Assembly: GCF_000316645.1 (NCBI RefSeq)
Contig: NC_019684.1
Location: forward strand, 3,935,501 to 3,999,500
DNA from: Nostoc sp. PCC 7524
Lineage (GTDB): Bacteria > Cyanobacteriota > Cyanobacteriia > Cyanobacteriales > Nostocaceae
DNA: 64,000 nucleotides
Direction: 5' to 3'
The position numbers and the translations under genes were made by a program. Under the pieces are notes generated by a model that did not search any database, was not told the origin of the DNA, and saw only the letters and a list, made by a program, of their open reading frames with translations. Shown in pieces: positions 24,501 to 26,863 of the stretch (position 1 is the first letter of the stretch; each line of letters starts with the position of its first letter).

Positions 24501-25751
24501 ATCCTGACCTTTGAGGGTTCCCCCTGCCTGATTCAGATTAGTGATGACAATGGTATCTTGCGGCGTATTGAAGTTGACTTCACCACCATTGATGTTCATC
24601 ACGGCAAATGGCTGTGTGATTGTGGCATTGAAGTTGGTGGTACCGCCATCGAAGATAGGACTGTTACTGAGTTGATAATTCCCTTGCAGATTCAGGGTAC
24701 CGGCACTCATCGTGAGTGTGCCACCTCCTTCAAGGGTGGCAGAGGTGGCAAAGTTGTAGATGTCTACCCCTTCATTACCCAACCGCAAACTGCTACCTTC
24801 TTGGATGACAACGGTGTTATCGAAGGTGCCATTTCCGAGCAGGTACAAGCCACCACTGTCAATAGATACAATCCCGCTACTGCTGAGACTACCAAAGAAG
24901 TTGTTGGTACCTGTGCTGTTTCTTTTGATGAGACTACCTTGGTTGTCTAATGTGCCACTAAAGGAGTCATTGGTTTCGATGTAAAGTTGCCCTTGGTTAA
25001 TCCATTTGGCTCCGTTAGATGTGGTGACATTTCCGCCTTGCCATGTGGCTGTGTCTGTGTTGGTTAACTGCCGACCGGAAAGGGTTTTGCTGAAGTTAGC
25101 ACTGGGATTAGTGTTGCTAATGTTGAGGGTGCCGACACTCATTGTGGTGTTGGCACTGCCACTGAGTGTGCCTGCTCTCCACTCAAAAACGTTGGTGTCA
25201 ATGTTGCCACTACCTGTAAGTGTTCCACCGCGAAGCCACAATTGATTTAGGGATGCTTCGTTACTTATAGAAAGTGTGCCGCCTGTAATCTCTAATATTT
25301 CCTGGCTAACGATCGCACCAACTGTGGTGTTGACCGCGCTATCAAATTTAACAATGATATCCTTATTAGGATCGTTATCATCAATGACAACGATATCGCC
25401 TTGTCCTGGTAATCTGCCTAGGTTCCAGTTGTTGACATTAAACCAAGAATTATTTTCTTCCCCCCCTCCTGTCCAAAAGATGGTTCCTACTAAGGCAGAT
25501 GCTCCCACTAACGGCCGTGTGGAATCTCCTGTGAGAGATTTGGTGGTAAGTGCCGATTCATCAATATCATCAATAGATAATGTGCTTACTTCATAATTAC
25601 TATTAAGTTGTGCCAATGTGGGCATTGGGTAATCAGTAGCACCGTTGACTACTAAAGTCGTAATTCCCAGATTCTCATTTGGCAAATCAAAAGGAGAATT
25701 TTTCTGTAAATCAGGAATGTTAGGAATTGGGCTACTATTTTCCGTGAACAT
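1..25751 (-). CDS. Giant multidomain RHS/CARDB surface protein (3' end outside window)
   Basis: One frame is open from ATG at 25751 to the left edge, at least 8,583 codons. An in-frame stop at 25761-25763 lies just upstream, so this ATG is the natural start; no clear Shine-Dalgarno site precedes it. The N terminus (MFTENSSPIPN...) has no hydrophobic signal peptide. Order by residue: beta-helix-like repeats (about 85-760), two CARDB-like modules (770-1000), LamG-like fold (1000-1225), three cadherin-like repeats (1240-1550), twelve CARDB-like modules (1550-3220), IPT-like fold (3300-3400), uncharacterised region, Fn3-like (3905-3990), beta-propeller (4065-4320), nine putative-Ig repeats (4550-5430), first RHS-like block (5615-5870), dockerin-like module (6001-6060), Big2-like and ZU5-like folds, TIG-like fold, second propeller (6730-7160), then YD repeats to the edge. 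Such proteins are usually surface-exposed and act in adhesion or contact-dependent competition. Here the role is inferred, and the C-terminal tip is unseen. Confidence 0.9.
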   Translation of the reverse strand, partial: MFTENSSPIPNIPDLQKNSPFDLPNENLGITTLVVNGATDYPMPTLAQLNSNYEVSTLSIDDIDESALTTKSLTGDSTRPLVGASALVGTIFWTGGGEENNSWFNVNNWNLGRLPGQGDIVVIDDNDPNKDIIVKFDSAVNTTVGAIVSQEILEITGGTLSISNEASLNQLWLRGGTLTGSGNIDTNVFEWRAGTLSGSANTTMSVGTLNISNTNPSANFSKTLSGRQLTNTDTATWQGGNVTTSNGAKWINQGQLYIETNDSFSGTLDNQGSLIKRNSTGTNNFFGSLSSSGIVSIDSGGLYLLGNGTFDNTVVIQEGSSLRLGNEGVDIYNFATSATLEGGGTLTMSAGTLNLQGNYQLSNSPIFDGGTTNFNATITQPFAVMNINGGEVNFNTPQDTIVITNLNQAGGTLKGQDNFQVGTYNWRAGTLSGSANTTMSVGTLNISNTNPNANFSKTLSGRQLTNTDTATWQGGNVTTSNGAKWINQGQLYIETNDSFSGTLDNQGSLIKRNSTGTNNFFGSLSSSGIVSIDSGGLYLLGNGTFDNTVVIKEGSSLQLGNEGIDIYNFATSATLEGGGTLTMSAGTLNLQGNGAIAFLTLSNGTLYVNGVLTATNTFEWSGGTLSGNGVTNIAPQGTLNLISGGRTLGAGHTLNNWGTVNWRVGGISAGQGSVINNQGNFNIFNTNGSGMVNGILTNTGIVTKSLDRNTLDNSTPFQRVTFNNSGTANVSSGNLTFTEARVVNTGTLPASGITYVNNTTQVTNPSLPDLYIIAEGINAPSQVDPGSTITVNWRVGNRGNAATANQPWSSGVYFSTDNQLDITDIFLGRSLETTILSNGSIAENLTSAKFVFPRVAAGTGYLLFVADDRYKQFESDETNNVVVKEIQVTNTPVPAVAPDLVVTDVSVDNSQLIGNPASVQVTWKVKNQGTATATSWRSRIILSQNETIGDSDDLLLGSEFTNTGSLIPNSVFDSFQRTETVTLPTNLRGSYYIAVTTGLTSGVEISRLQHSNLLAYFPFEGNAVDVSGSGNNGIVTGAALSNQGYSGQAYSFNGSGLNPQVIRVNLDVNPSHYPLMSWGAWVKPSTQGQMAIISHDNGGFDRSLVIDNRNTNSTTTNTFRWSTFSGSGTLLNTTNVANAPEIPIDTENWTFIAATYNQTTGLVSLYVNDQVLTETGIFNEGLNYLHIGSNPTFGGYFQGLIDNVFIYNTVLSKEDLDAIRLRGVPLGNLGLTGTYNNTSRPLGIQVSLPANGSPNLSLDSTQIAENSAVGAVVGRFTITDPDVTDTHTLAIVNQDADRPFAIQRNLQTGQYELVVARANVLNYEAKTSYNISVRVTDSGGLSVEVPFTITVQDVNERPTNITLNPISVPENSAPEILVGRLTTTDPDVGDSHSYTLLSGNEWFTLVNGNEIRVAQGAVLDFESQTSYVINVRSTDAGGLSVDSNLTINLTNENEAPSNITLSANNIRENSPNGTIIGTFSTTDQDRGSSFTYELLNNAGGRFALNSNRLVVADSTLLDYEATSNPQFTIQVKVTDNGGLTFVKDFIINLLNAPDVDLQVDFNPALTLPTSAFLGQTLNVSWIVTNNSNETTSNVAWSDRLYLSQDKTISNDDIQINLPAVKVPLAGGESYTRTIPLPLTNAQLIAGKYYIIIQTDVGNTEGETNETNNQIVSDEITLNPAPTPDLTVVEIEPTFPTDLTQKDQFFLTWRVADLTGNGISNQTWVDKVYLSKDGNLIEIGSFSRNQASLGTISRQITIPENLADGEYELLVVTDADNTVIESNENNNRLLVSGRKIIISHADLVVSDVEISTEIAVEPTDNTGRSSFVTIPNQVPVKVSWKVTNSVAGIGSSNTWVDQIIAISRTGIERVIGEYTHTGFLSEGESYTRDVTVNLPIGFFSERYDLYVQTDATNQVAETTTGENNNRGKAEQYLDVATSRYADLVITDANANLVIPDTSSPGGNFLNVSWTVKNEGIGPTNTNTWTDIVQLARNSDGTGIISTRTFQNFGVLDVKNTYNRSVQLPVPNGYAGPVYVVVTAGNPYEFIYTNNNRRIISSVIQIPGDRNPPNLQVTEITAPQTVQAGATIDVTWKVENKGRTATGTWVDRIALVPQNQPNAAPIVLGSFIYNNSLDENGSYTRTERLRVPEFIGTTGLQGLYQIQVITNANALLNPNSTNLIYEGNITDNTTVDTDAIQINFPFYPNLTVSQVEPIGELKAGGVFSVKYTVTNEGVVATKTPRWRDNVYLSYGRNSQGVFTKDIFLGAIDNASALAASESYTREITNLRIPDNYSGPGYIVVEADGGNVVQEYPQEDDNLGGSQLFNIQELAPADLLVSDVVVEQIEVDEGTSFTVRYKVTNVGSERTISSTGGWIDTFWLAKTRQRPSPIAQGADGFFPLQDILLSTQRNRNITLNPGQSEYFRETITLPQRVTGQWYVTPWIDAFDAVREVTSAIYNNPDDPNQLDSNNYKASPNRLVIKPKIAADLAVSNVTAVLTSAPVTVPGGDRTLKVDWTVTNLGAESAANWQDFVYLVTDTGDRVGLARINSRQQLGAADTTGSSPVYQSYNNSAEFQLPTSAKAVQVIVTADPWFGTSEVWEGGGTSEIDNNSANTTVEIDPLPADLRVNSVTVTVADTQRPFHSGEGVNVKWTVQNYNNPIWTGTQSWTDEVYLWQGNPDDFEPHKGTLLSRFTIRREEVANNQYTQTQRVTLPRGIYGDYYIYVITNAYGGSNPTVNQRTYRDRAFENSLTNNRKRSDSFPVIYREPDLQFTQLRIANQVFDVNNLPSTNTPLANLPQLNSGKPVSLGWTVKNSDTNGEGRDTREGIWTERVYLSEDTTLDSRDQMIAFYNRKGALLKESSYSATINDFRLPDGISGKYHLIFFTDANLFGQLPPLEPGLRNLGDSVPEFKYEGNNIKVVPVNITLTPPPDLEVTNITIADLPTDKNINIGQTINFNYTVTNTGVGEVPPNQRRWRDLVYLSADRYLDLNSDRYLTSVDVGLNQPLVGNPNNYTNTVTFKLPTDLTGPYYIIVLADGDRSSPAGAVYEADDNNNSLASTVFNITVPPPADLQVTNVTVAPGGKVGGEIAVEWTVQNFGNLAKGRWRDALYLSADGILDINDRLLGTFDQPSIINGSLENNATYTNRQNVTLPGVLPGQYRIIVRTDIFNEIYEDIKDNNNVTASTDAFNVSADTLQLGVTSQATLTPKRVDQQIVTQERLYRVDVGFGQTLKVNLTSDRPNIFNELYIRYNDLPNGQNVDASYESQQPGNQSLVIANTQAGSYYILVRGLYNQETELSLLAELLPFSITNVATDRGGDTRYVTTHIYGAQFSPNAIVKLVRPGFGEYAPVSFKYVDGTHLIATFDFRNAPLGLYDVKVINPDGRQAIAPYRYLIEPATPLDADIGMGGPRILSFLPPGNVGRYQVALRNLANFDAPYAFFQFGLPQLGGGLLGTPKVSFSSNLGGQPNNLTNINWTSLDSSVNTNGTILAPGYLIDWEAKGSQGFNFTAHIFKGIEEILARNPRALDGVLSDPNVDLSFKFHILAAITPMTPQEFKDAQRRDANKLRLAILQDPNAPSGLILLAADENGWSDLYLKALGQAGILRQEDTPPNIDTEPYVVSAMAVLASGIPLNEQGVPYVTNANIVEFFTQIRKWYGHQADLLGREEPPAPSEYDLGLSSPTRFEAFNVYVPHRTRLDLPGFVETTRVDFSNFFRGTASTAGEISSIIGPFGAGSEQFLPLGKPLPYVIGFQNPADSSNRPGEIIIRSILDNNLDARTFRLGDIQIGGLPIPVPDNVTNYQTNIDLSQSQGYILQVSAGVSVVNNETIASWVFRAIDPATGLLIPVGDIGLLLPNNENGAGEGFVSYTILPKTPATDQTQPISISAQARVTFNTLPPDDTATLTHTLDVRSPETQYQVIDLQPNAASRTYQVSWSATDETEGSGVQSYNIYVAEKGSSNYTIWLRQTTETSGVFQGEAGKEYNFLVLATDRAGNQEAPPAGVRLPDTGDTTNLGSLPDVSTTPIDLGTLPPRNPNAIPANELFKQIQTTPSANSSTRPSEFDRVLSPFQAESFATGIPQSHGNIGPMAIAIRNDGFVIASGGVNRNQLFLLSPAGGQVGTPLITLPHPIFDLAFDKNRQFLWATTGGGPLLKLNANTGELIESYAYSTGITQALAIHPTTGEIYVSSGDGIKVFNPNSKTFSHYSDLRVGNLAFGPDDKLWGAVWPQRGEIVNFTEIRDITGRLVRTTPQLMARFNDAVDSIAFGQLNTELAGLLFISTNNGDLEVIDLDSMRTLTLAEGGSRGDIIRTTKDGQILLSQSAQIDILSPIRQPRVAATNPPDDARVTLPNSTLTVTFDQAMFVGAATDSASVLNPNNYQLTWLNSENVIQGNIQPTSVSYNATTRTAQLVFDNLIPSQYQLRVNGSVRSQRNQPIGEDYVTDFTAISDFLANVDLQFINTRSDRNQETASWDVTVKNKGSYDLVVPLALLLDPAQSFTGVIPGQRTDLGYLLDLSASLPTNGILRAGATTTAQVITVNNPDQLRIAFAAGIYTLPGDNQAPVINSQPITTALVGQQYQYQVQATDPDGTIAGYLLTQAPANMAVSSQGLITWQPPTGTASNTRVTLRVYDTRGGYATQSFNLQVQGANRSPILSPLPTQINGQEGQLIELPIGASDPDNDRLLFWINNLPPGAVFDPETRLFTWTPDATAAGTYENVQFVVSDGKQQVSQSVTFAIAPTNQAPTLINPGNAYGGQSQRSIRQGETFILRLAATDPDGQTLTYFSNNLPAGATINPVTGVFEWTPGYNQTGIFRIPFSVSDGQLTTTQTVNIEIIDVNAAPVFDTIGRLQVQEGQQLRFRVFALDPDNPGYIPQERRDDGTLTPLEGTEATIEYEAVNLPTGADFDEDTGIFTWTPSFNASTQTYSVKFIAKEIGNGLTSEMIVPITVLNTNRRPVVTLKTADGQPVNINQPIALTRNQSRTLVFEATDADGDTLALTARDSRGRVFPGFANFIDLGIVDGKRRGELILNPNFSDRPEDYLFTLSAAEVNNGLNNLTEAVNFTVSLLPYMSPIGAKAVKVGSNLSFEIPVIAPTNISLDYTWELSSPLPPGASFTTSADKQTGLFNWTPNTAGSTAITLTLKHPNGQVLDTQTFTINARTADNLAPSFSPINLTATEGQPLDVFLGELLSNPDGDALTYTISNLPAGAILNPFTGRLQWTPSFASTREVPLQLTITDGSNTFTGALKITVADVNQQPILLPLPPQQIREGAPLQFTLVGADGDNDPLNYTVVSQLPTGAVFDATTRQFRWTPGFGQAGKYTLTFAVIDSQQARGTVDVEINVENVNRPPSFKDLFNRTAVVGKTLEFTLEGEDPDSGTTLTYQAERLPQGAIFNSTSRKFTWQPTPGQLGDYTVVFNVSDGETTTTQTILIRSLPTSTDLPVQVVVTPGFPAVPKQQVLIQASVDSLAGVAREDLVIKVNGNPINSQALGRAVYVPDAPGTYTIEITATDRDGLTGKATAILKVRDNNDTTAPVVALDPELAGLKIISTKEIRGAIADTNLDTWQVELAPYNSNNFVTLATDDEQRQNTTLATINPETLANGFYRLRLTAADIGGRTSQQEVIIEVNSANKLQSPITSTDLAQISLGGVNVNLVRVYDALNVDKFGSFGYGWSLSNIDTNLQVNLPVTNREEFGNYNPFKLGTRLYLNLPNGTRGGFTFRPQAQDIAGVKYYKPVWVADNGVNYTLASTDTLLIRASDRFYEINSGQPYNPANPALRGTAYTLTAANGTIYKLDGRGRITEQITDGKRLFFSDSGIISSTGETVRFVRDAAGRIAKITDPNGREVIYQYDNNGALVNVRQLYAGTSSRYGYSLTRPHELIAIAEPNSPTDLGTAYRFNNAPAKVGEITTAGEVDQFTFTIRNSELRSTESGLVLVGIEITATSGNLKLAAPTINGLTPLSTPRIFADGKRVYALYAIDREALYAINIQGADNTTGAYSLKLFIAGDVTGSNNSLDETVDGRDYQALLNALGTTNNDIRNNLRYDLDASGEVDAADLEILGRNFGFVANTPPRIVADLPEILTHTNLEVTVPLSNLVTDAEGDPIYFRTDAFSRGTIRLSPDGKSIIFTPEKDFSSATGASFSFIADEGFNDSASGVIAVNVSNEPLQRIRFGQRQIQLEPNNSQRLQFFGDFADQQNVALPFSYLNLNVENSVIATLNEGIITTLSQGVTTIQASKNGISAITNLVSGFPRTRNQQLLLVQGIDPLPDSVLLSGIGATQQLKVLFGETDLTTATQGTRYFSSNPNVIQVEENGQIIAKGLGSAEVTIISGAAEAVIPVRVEAPQGSTSPIGSQGGILTDNSGVTLAIPINALAATTNIAITPLTLNQFNLPLVEPFSYVDSFRLNLGNQIFRQAAQLKVAVPQTIPVNSELFIYQAGTSPDANGTLVPTWFLVDTAIVGADGFAQTGTNPFSTGIYESGDYLIAYAPPNTIGKVRGRIAFANPFAITTQEFQIGAEVSLGDDTPQTIQTFATFSKLATDVEVEPTPDEKKLYFKLRFAQFTVGFLRGEYFELPLPQNIRRIELTEVPLEGLPRVTSTEVQIQPNAVNTFATSFNNIVLGPDHPSAAPQIDEISVEIAEVNGVTRSVVKLVGERFRYQNIIGDVIFTEKHTGTQVIQTGNEVQFSVEGDKEVLRAIIPQKLAVGNSTIQVKRTQPSLREGLPPIAPPALSPTVEIAARPSYIFGALVSVDQQVVAINQTTRQQVARIPISVTNSTFVVAKDTIVTPDGTRVYVPFYDPAGFSSGVAVIDAIALQQIDVDPSTAAIDVISLGTTNRPNRIAVDPQGRFAFVSDEEAGTIYQIDIDPNDTQPYSAKYNSVLANIGDIFTTAPVGLRGLAVNKAGDRLFVAAPGRTAFGNTRTQPNNIDYIHVFNINPNDRDNYRQLIGSILAAPPGVAGTEVMEIQATHDPNIITFTNRRLDDYGVGILKNVNGNVSDINVSHIPFNLLPPKQYPDLAPLFSPPGENLLFDSFDVNSAQAIAILPANTLKFTDADPNHPTFAFVSAFNLFAPDSPSRNPDHPRRRLGVPGGSNIAIISNPFGNPGEGPTQVVAATRPIPLGFMDNLVLSEDGQFLFAAYGGVNSVFVYNVKEIITDIGLHERLYFEGKVDPRLNLIRLPINNQTTTVNNGEIIVLEQPNYTIDINADYRLDIPFRPPNRPNDPLVFRNFASAFSPIGTGNVRGLSTQSEPVVPLELQLYSIRNPLPPQLPTPLPTPTPGTPIAGDSTRRIHLYTRIDPVNRQVAIGEGYFTFAVNKKARVSLRIQGAVAQGLQLIDPVTRNTTTINSLDNVEFGPGVHYLLIQPIGQFGTPGEYNFVLTATDEDGNTVTTTGVIDHEVEINNSFPIGQTVVKGVNLWSGHLTTTSQDVVIPGRGLSLDFSRTYSSAGDSSRGPLGAGWTHNYNVRLIGDKFGNLTVVGGDGSGNTFAINSGHFDPVRARLLGLPEGARFFDPQPGYHSLLVQPDPTVNVFDFYTKSHIRYRFEQNDIQPFLSGLNFNLKFIEDPNGNRIELYYDRTDHNWNSLPDTLKYKIDSDYNTLDVIRDSSGRALILKYDTIFFDQRITSVTGYNPDPNNIDLYDLYIDYDYDNFGNLTKVERVGTLPSETRIEKYKYTPGDARTGHNLIAYTDPNGNTVEYSYYETGDSLSFGDIDSAFSIRPYEFVKEVREPSTNDHSSPIIKFTYDLLGNKRTVTDPRLNVAPTVYTLNSYGAAVKIEEPLGKVTLREWATPDNPQDPTIVPGTRFRPGVDVVLVSETDALGRKISYRYDAQGNVIEEKIDFSAMAGYTPVLNKQGQPVDHIITRYTYDPIFNKMTSKTDAEENTTIFVIDSPAFALPDGVELPTSVPLPTGRTGNLLAVVDAEGNFVQYQYAERGRVYNGVYGAGDLISVTDPRGRVTKYLRYDQYGNPIVIEDAQGNQVTRVFDDRSRLKSITDTSGRKVEYDYDSLDRQIEKRQIDTLYGLTSQIEQYEYLPQGQLRQVIDGLGQVTEYAYDALNRRIRQTELDILQADGSKQNLTIEYRYDAVGNMVLQTDPRGVVRQYTYDALNRLQNIRILGRPSGTGVGINSVIASYGYDLLNNRLFEVNLNGDRTDFRYDRLYRVVTTELPFTDNQFGTGKATVDIQYDRVGNILRQTDANGNATTFTYDQIYRLLSTTDADNNSIEYRYDANSNIVQTIRKSNDVVTHIVTIDDGKTIADGLNRPTTVQELVYLGDPSNPNTPTVTYTTSYLYDDKNNRLVVTNPRGFKTEILNDGLNRLYRQVLDFGGLNLITEYTYDANGNVVTIKDPQGYDEQGNNTARDVDVTYTYDGLNRRIQAAYLLGLTETFVYDQNNNLIKYVDQRGITFTSEYDNLNRVLQQNVRETISNGGEWLALAKYEYNDPQNKVVEIDANGNRTEKFFDALGRPSKLVDPLGFTVTYAYDGMNLRRQTDKKGHVTEYFYDAINRPTRIDEYDNQGVFQTRVTTVYEDEKNRILNIDRRGITTINQNDSRGRLVELSRQHPDLLDRYNTNTVVLATHAYDGNNNKVRSIDAQ
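4280..5565 (-). other. YVTN-type beta-propeller in left giant
   Basis: Residues about 6730-7160. Repeated blades with the pattern IAVDPQGRFAFVSD, LAVNKAGDRLFVAAPG and LVLSEDGQFLFAAYGG mark a lactonase/YVTN-type beta-propeller. It lies directly before the second RHS block. Such propellers are protein- or glycan-interaction platforms, and no enzymatic residues can be asserted here. Confidence 0.75.
7572..7751 (-). other. Dockerin-like calcium-binding module in left giant
   Basis: Residues 6001-6060. Two duplicated loop-helix units are visible. The second, DLDASGEVDAADLEILGRNF, matches the dockerin type I pattern DxDxxGxVDxxD with a following helix. The first, starting DVTGSNN, is longer but keeps the terminal VDGRD and a helix ending LLNALG. 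Dockerins bind cohesin modules in a calcium-dependent way. Whether this one does so is inference. It sits between the first RHS-like block and an array of Big2-like and ZU5-like folds. Confidence 0.75.
8150..8910 (-). other. First RHS-like block in left giant
   Basis: Residues about 5615-5870. It begins with a segment typical of RHS N-terminal regions (VRVYDALN, then FGYGWSLSNIDTNLQVNLP) and continues with YKLDGRGRITEQITDG and ITDPNGREVIYQYDNNGAL, which are YD-type repeats. It is separated from the main YD-repeat block by about 4.6 kb that encodes the dockerin-like, Ig-like and propeller domains. Confidence 0.7.
9470..12110 (-). other. Nine putative-Ig (He_PIG/cadherin-like) repeats in left giant
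   Basis: Residues about 4548-5428. Each unit of about 95 residues begins with N(R/Q)xPxF or APVI and contains DPDG/DPDN motifs and a GxFxWTP strand, for example GVFEWTPGYNQTG and RLFTWTPDATAAG. This is the usual signature of putative-Ig or dystroglycan-type cadherin-like modules of bacterial surface proteins. They probably act as a calcium-stiffened stalk. Confidence 0.8.
12800..13560 (-). other. NHL/SMP-30-like propeller in left giant
   Basis: Residues about 4065-4318. Blade-like repeats such as IAIRNDGFVIASGG, LAFDKNRQFLWATT, LAIHPTTGEIYVSS and LAFGPDDKLWGAVW are present. It lies between a fibronectin-III-like fold and a Big5-like fold with the motif VTFDQAM. A ligand-binding role is inferred only from fold type. 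Confidence 0.65.
16100..21110 (-). other. Array of twelve CARDB-like modules in left giant
   Basis: Residues about 1550-3217. Twelve units of roughly 130-150 residues share a 'DLxVxxV' start, a VxWxVxNxG strand and a WxDxVYLS strand, for example WSDRLYLSQDK, WVDKVYLSKDG, WRDNVYLSYGR and WRDLVYLSADR. They end in a N(N/D)NN motif. These match the CARDB (cell adhesion related domain found in bacteria) pattern. Two further copies lie at 22760-23450, on the other side of the LamG and cadherin segment. Confidence 0.82.
21110..22040 (-). other. Three cadherin-like repeats in left giant
   Basis: Residues about 1238-1548. The units show IAENSAVGAVVGRF, VPENSAPEILVGRL and IRENSPNGTIIGTF at their starts, with DPDV/DQDR calcium-ligand motifs and LDYEA or LDFES segments. 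This is the classic cadherin-repeat pattern. They follow a LamG-like fold. Confidence 0.82.
22080..22760 (-). other. LamG/concanavalin-type lectin fold in left giant
   Basis: Residues about 1000-1225. It begins LLAYFPFEGNAVDVSGSGNN and contains SWGAWVKPS, NWTFIAATYNQTTGLVSLYV and YFQGLIDNVFIYN. These are hallmark strands of LamG-like jelly-roll domains, which often bind glycans. It is inserted between the second and third CARDB-like modules. Confidence 0.85.
23973..24476 (-). repeat. Intragenic 504-bp direct repeat, copy 1 (3' copy in gene)
   Basis: Nearly identical to 24678-25181 at an offset of exactly 705 bp (235 codons). Only a handful of substitutions differ. It encodes 168 residues of beta-helix-like sequence with motifs NISNT and SKTLSGRQLTNTDTATW. 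The shift is a multiple of three, so the reading frame is kept. Confidence 0.95.
24678..25181 (-). repeat. Intragenic 504-bp direct repeat, copy 2 (5' copy in gene)
   Basis: Partner of the copy at 23973-24476. Identity starts at ATTCCC and ends at TCTCCA in both copies. The spacer of about 200 bp between the copies is not part of the identity block. The pattern fits a recent in-frame duplication or gene conversion. Confidence 0.95.
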
Positions 25752-25925
25752 ATCTGCTTTTTACTTAAATAAATTAATCAGGTTAAATAAAGGCAATAAA
25801 AATTTATGTAACGACAAGGTTACAGTCGCAAAAAATAGACATATCGACAAATTCGGTAGAAAATATAAGTAAAATTTCAACCGACTCATCATTTATGTCA
25901 TGAATTAAATATTTAGTTTCTTGCT

Positions 25926-25983
25926 AAGTTTTGGTAATTAGCAATTACCCACGAAGCTGATATTAAGTAATTGCTCAAAACTT
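25926..25983. promoter_or_regulatory. Nested inverted repeat upstream of left giant
   Basis: GGTAATT (25933-25939) and AATTACC (25943-25949) form a perfect 7-bp palindrome with a 3-base centre. The larger segment 25926-25948 is also repeated in reverse complement at 25967-25983, with a 6-base insertion. It lies about 175-230 bp upstream of the giant gene's ATG. An operator or leader-RNA structure is possible, but no known regulator motif is recognised. Confidence 0.45.
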
Positions 25984-26596
25984 GGCTGATTATGTTATTC
26001 AGTTAACCTCGTGACTACAATTCAGTAGCGTTTTTGGTCTTGTAGTTTCATCTACGAAGCTCCTGTAAAGTGAAATATATCAGGCCAATTTCAGTGGTTG
26101 TTCTTGATTCTACACGAAATTTTAGATTTTCATTCATTAAATTTACTTAAAAATTACCATGACAATGGTGTACCTGTAAAGTTGCTGGAATAGCTATGGT
26201 TACTGCATTAGAGGCTAATTGATGGATCAGCTTGCTTGCTGTATAGAGACATGAATAATCCCAGTACAAACTATACTTTCAATAGATTTTTATCTATGCT
26301 TGCTACAGCCCCACTTTAAATGATGGCGTTCTGTCTACCTAGGTGATGACCAACGGTCAGAGACTATTACATTTTCAAGCATCCTAAGTTTTAATGATGT
26401 ATTAAGACGAAGTTATACTGAGCTTTATCTAGATTGTCAAAAGGTATGCTCACAAGTAACGTAGATTTACTTGGTATTTTGCTAGACTATGCTGAGATCA
26501 AAAAAAGTGTAAAGTTATCATTAAGGGTGTTCAAAAAGTAAGACACACCTGTATGATATACCTAGATTACCGTAGAAATACCCAATAAGGTATCTT

Positions 26597-26619
26597 AAAA
26601 TAACTCTCCAAGTTATTTT
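26597..26619. other. Perfect 9-bp hairpin in intergenic region
   Basis: AAAATAACT and AGTTATTTT surround a 5-base loop (CTCCA). It lies about 245 bp before the start of the gene at 26864. It could be an operator or a structured leader. The stem is AT-rich and lacks the GC-rich stem of a typical terminator. Confidence 0.4.
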
Positions 26620-26863
26620 GTAATTTCTGCTAAACATCTTGTTTTTCAGGATGCAAATATAACCAAGAGTAGTATTATGACAAATGTTTTAGGTTGTGTT
26701 GACTCTCTCAAATTAATTAGAGATAAAAAGTACCAATTATTAGTGATTTTCCAGAATATGGAAGAACGCTAATTTAATGGATAATGACCTCAATTTTGGT
26801 CATTAATTTATCAACAACACACAACTTTCTAAGAAAATTTCAGATACAAGTAAAGGGAAGATA

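Larger units (their letters stand above)
25752..26863. other. Long divergent intergenic region with two inverted repeats
   Basis: About 1.1 kb of AT-rich DNA between the left giant (minus) and the unknown gene at 26864 (plus). I see no convincing gene. It must hold the promoters of both. Two structured spots are listed separately, at 25926-25983 and 26597-26619. No tRNA or recognisable riboswitch was seen. Confidence 0.7.

Noticed and set aside
24492..24950. Plus-strand 152-codon frame, partly repeated at 23979-24245
   Set aside because: The repetition comes from the 504-bp duplication in the minus-strand gene; it is not a real plus-strand gene pair.
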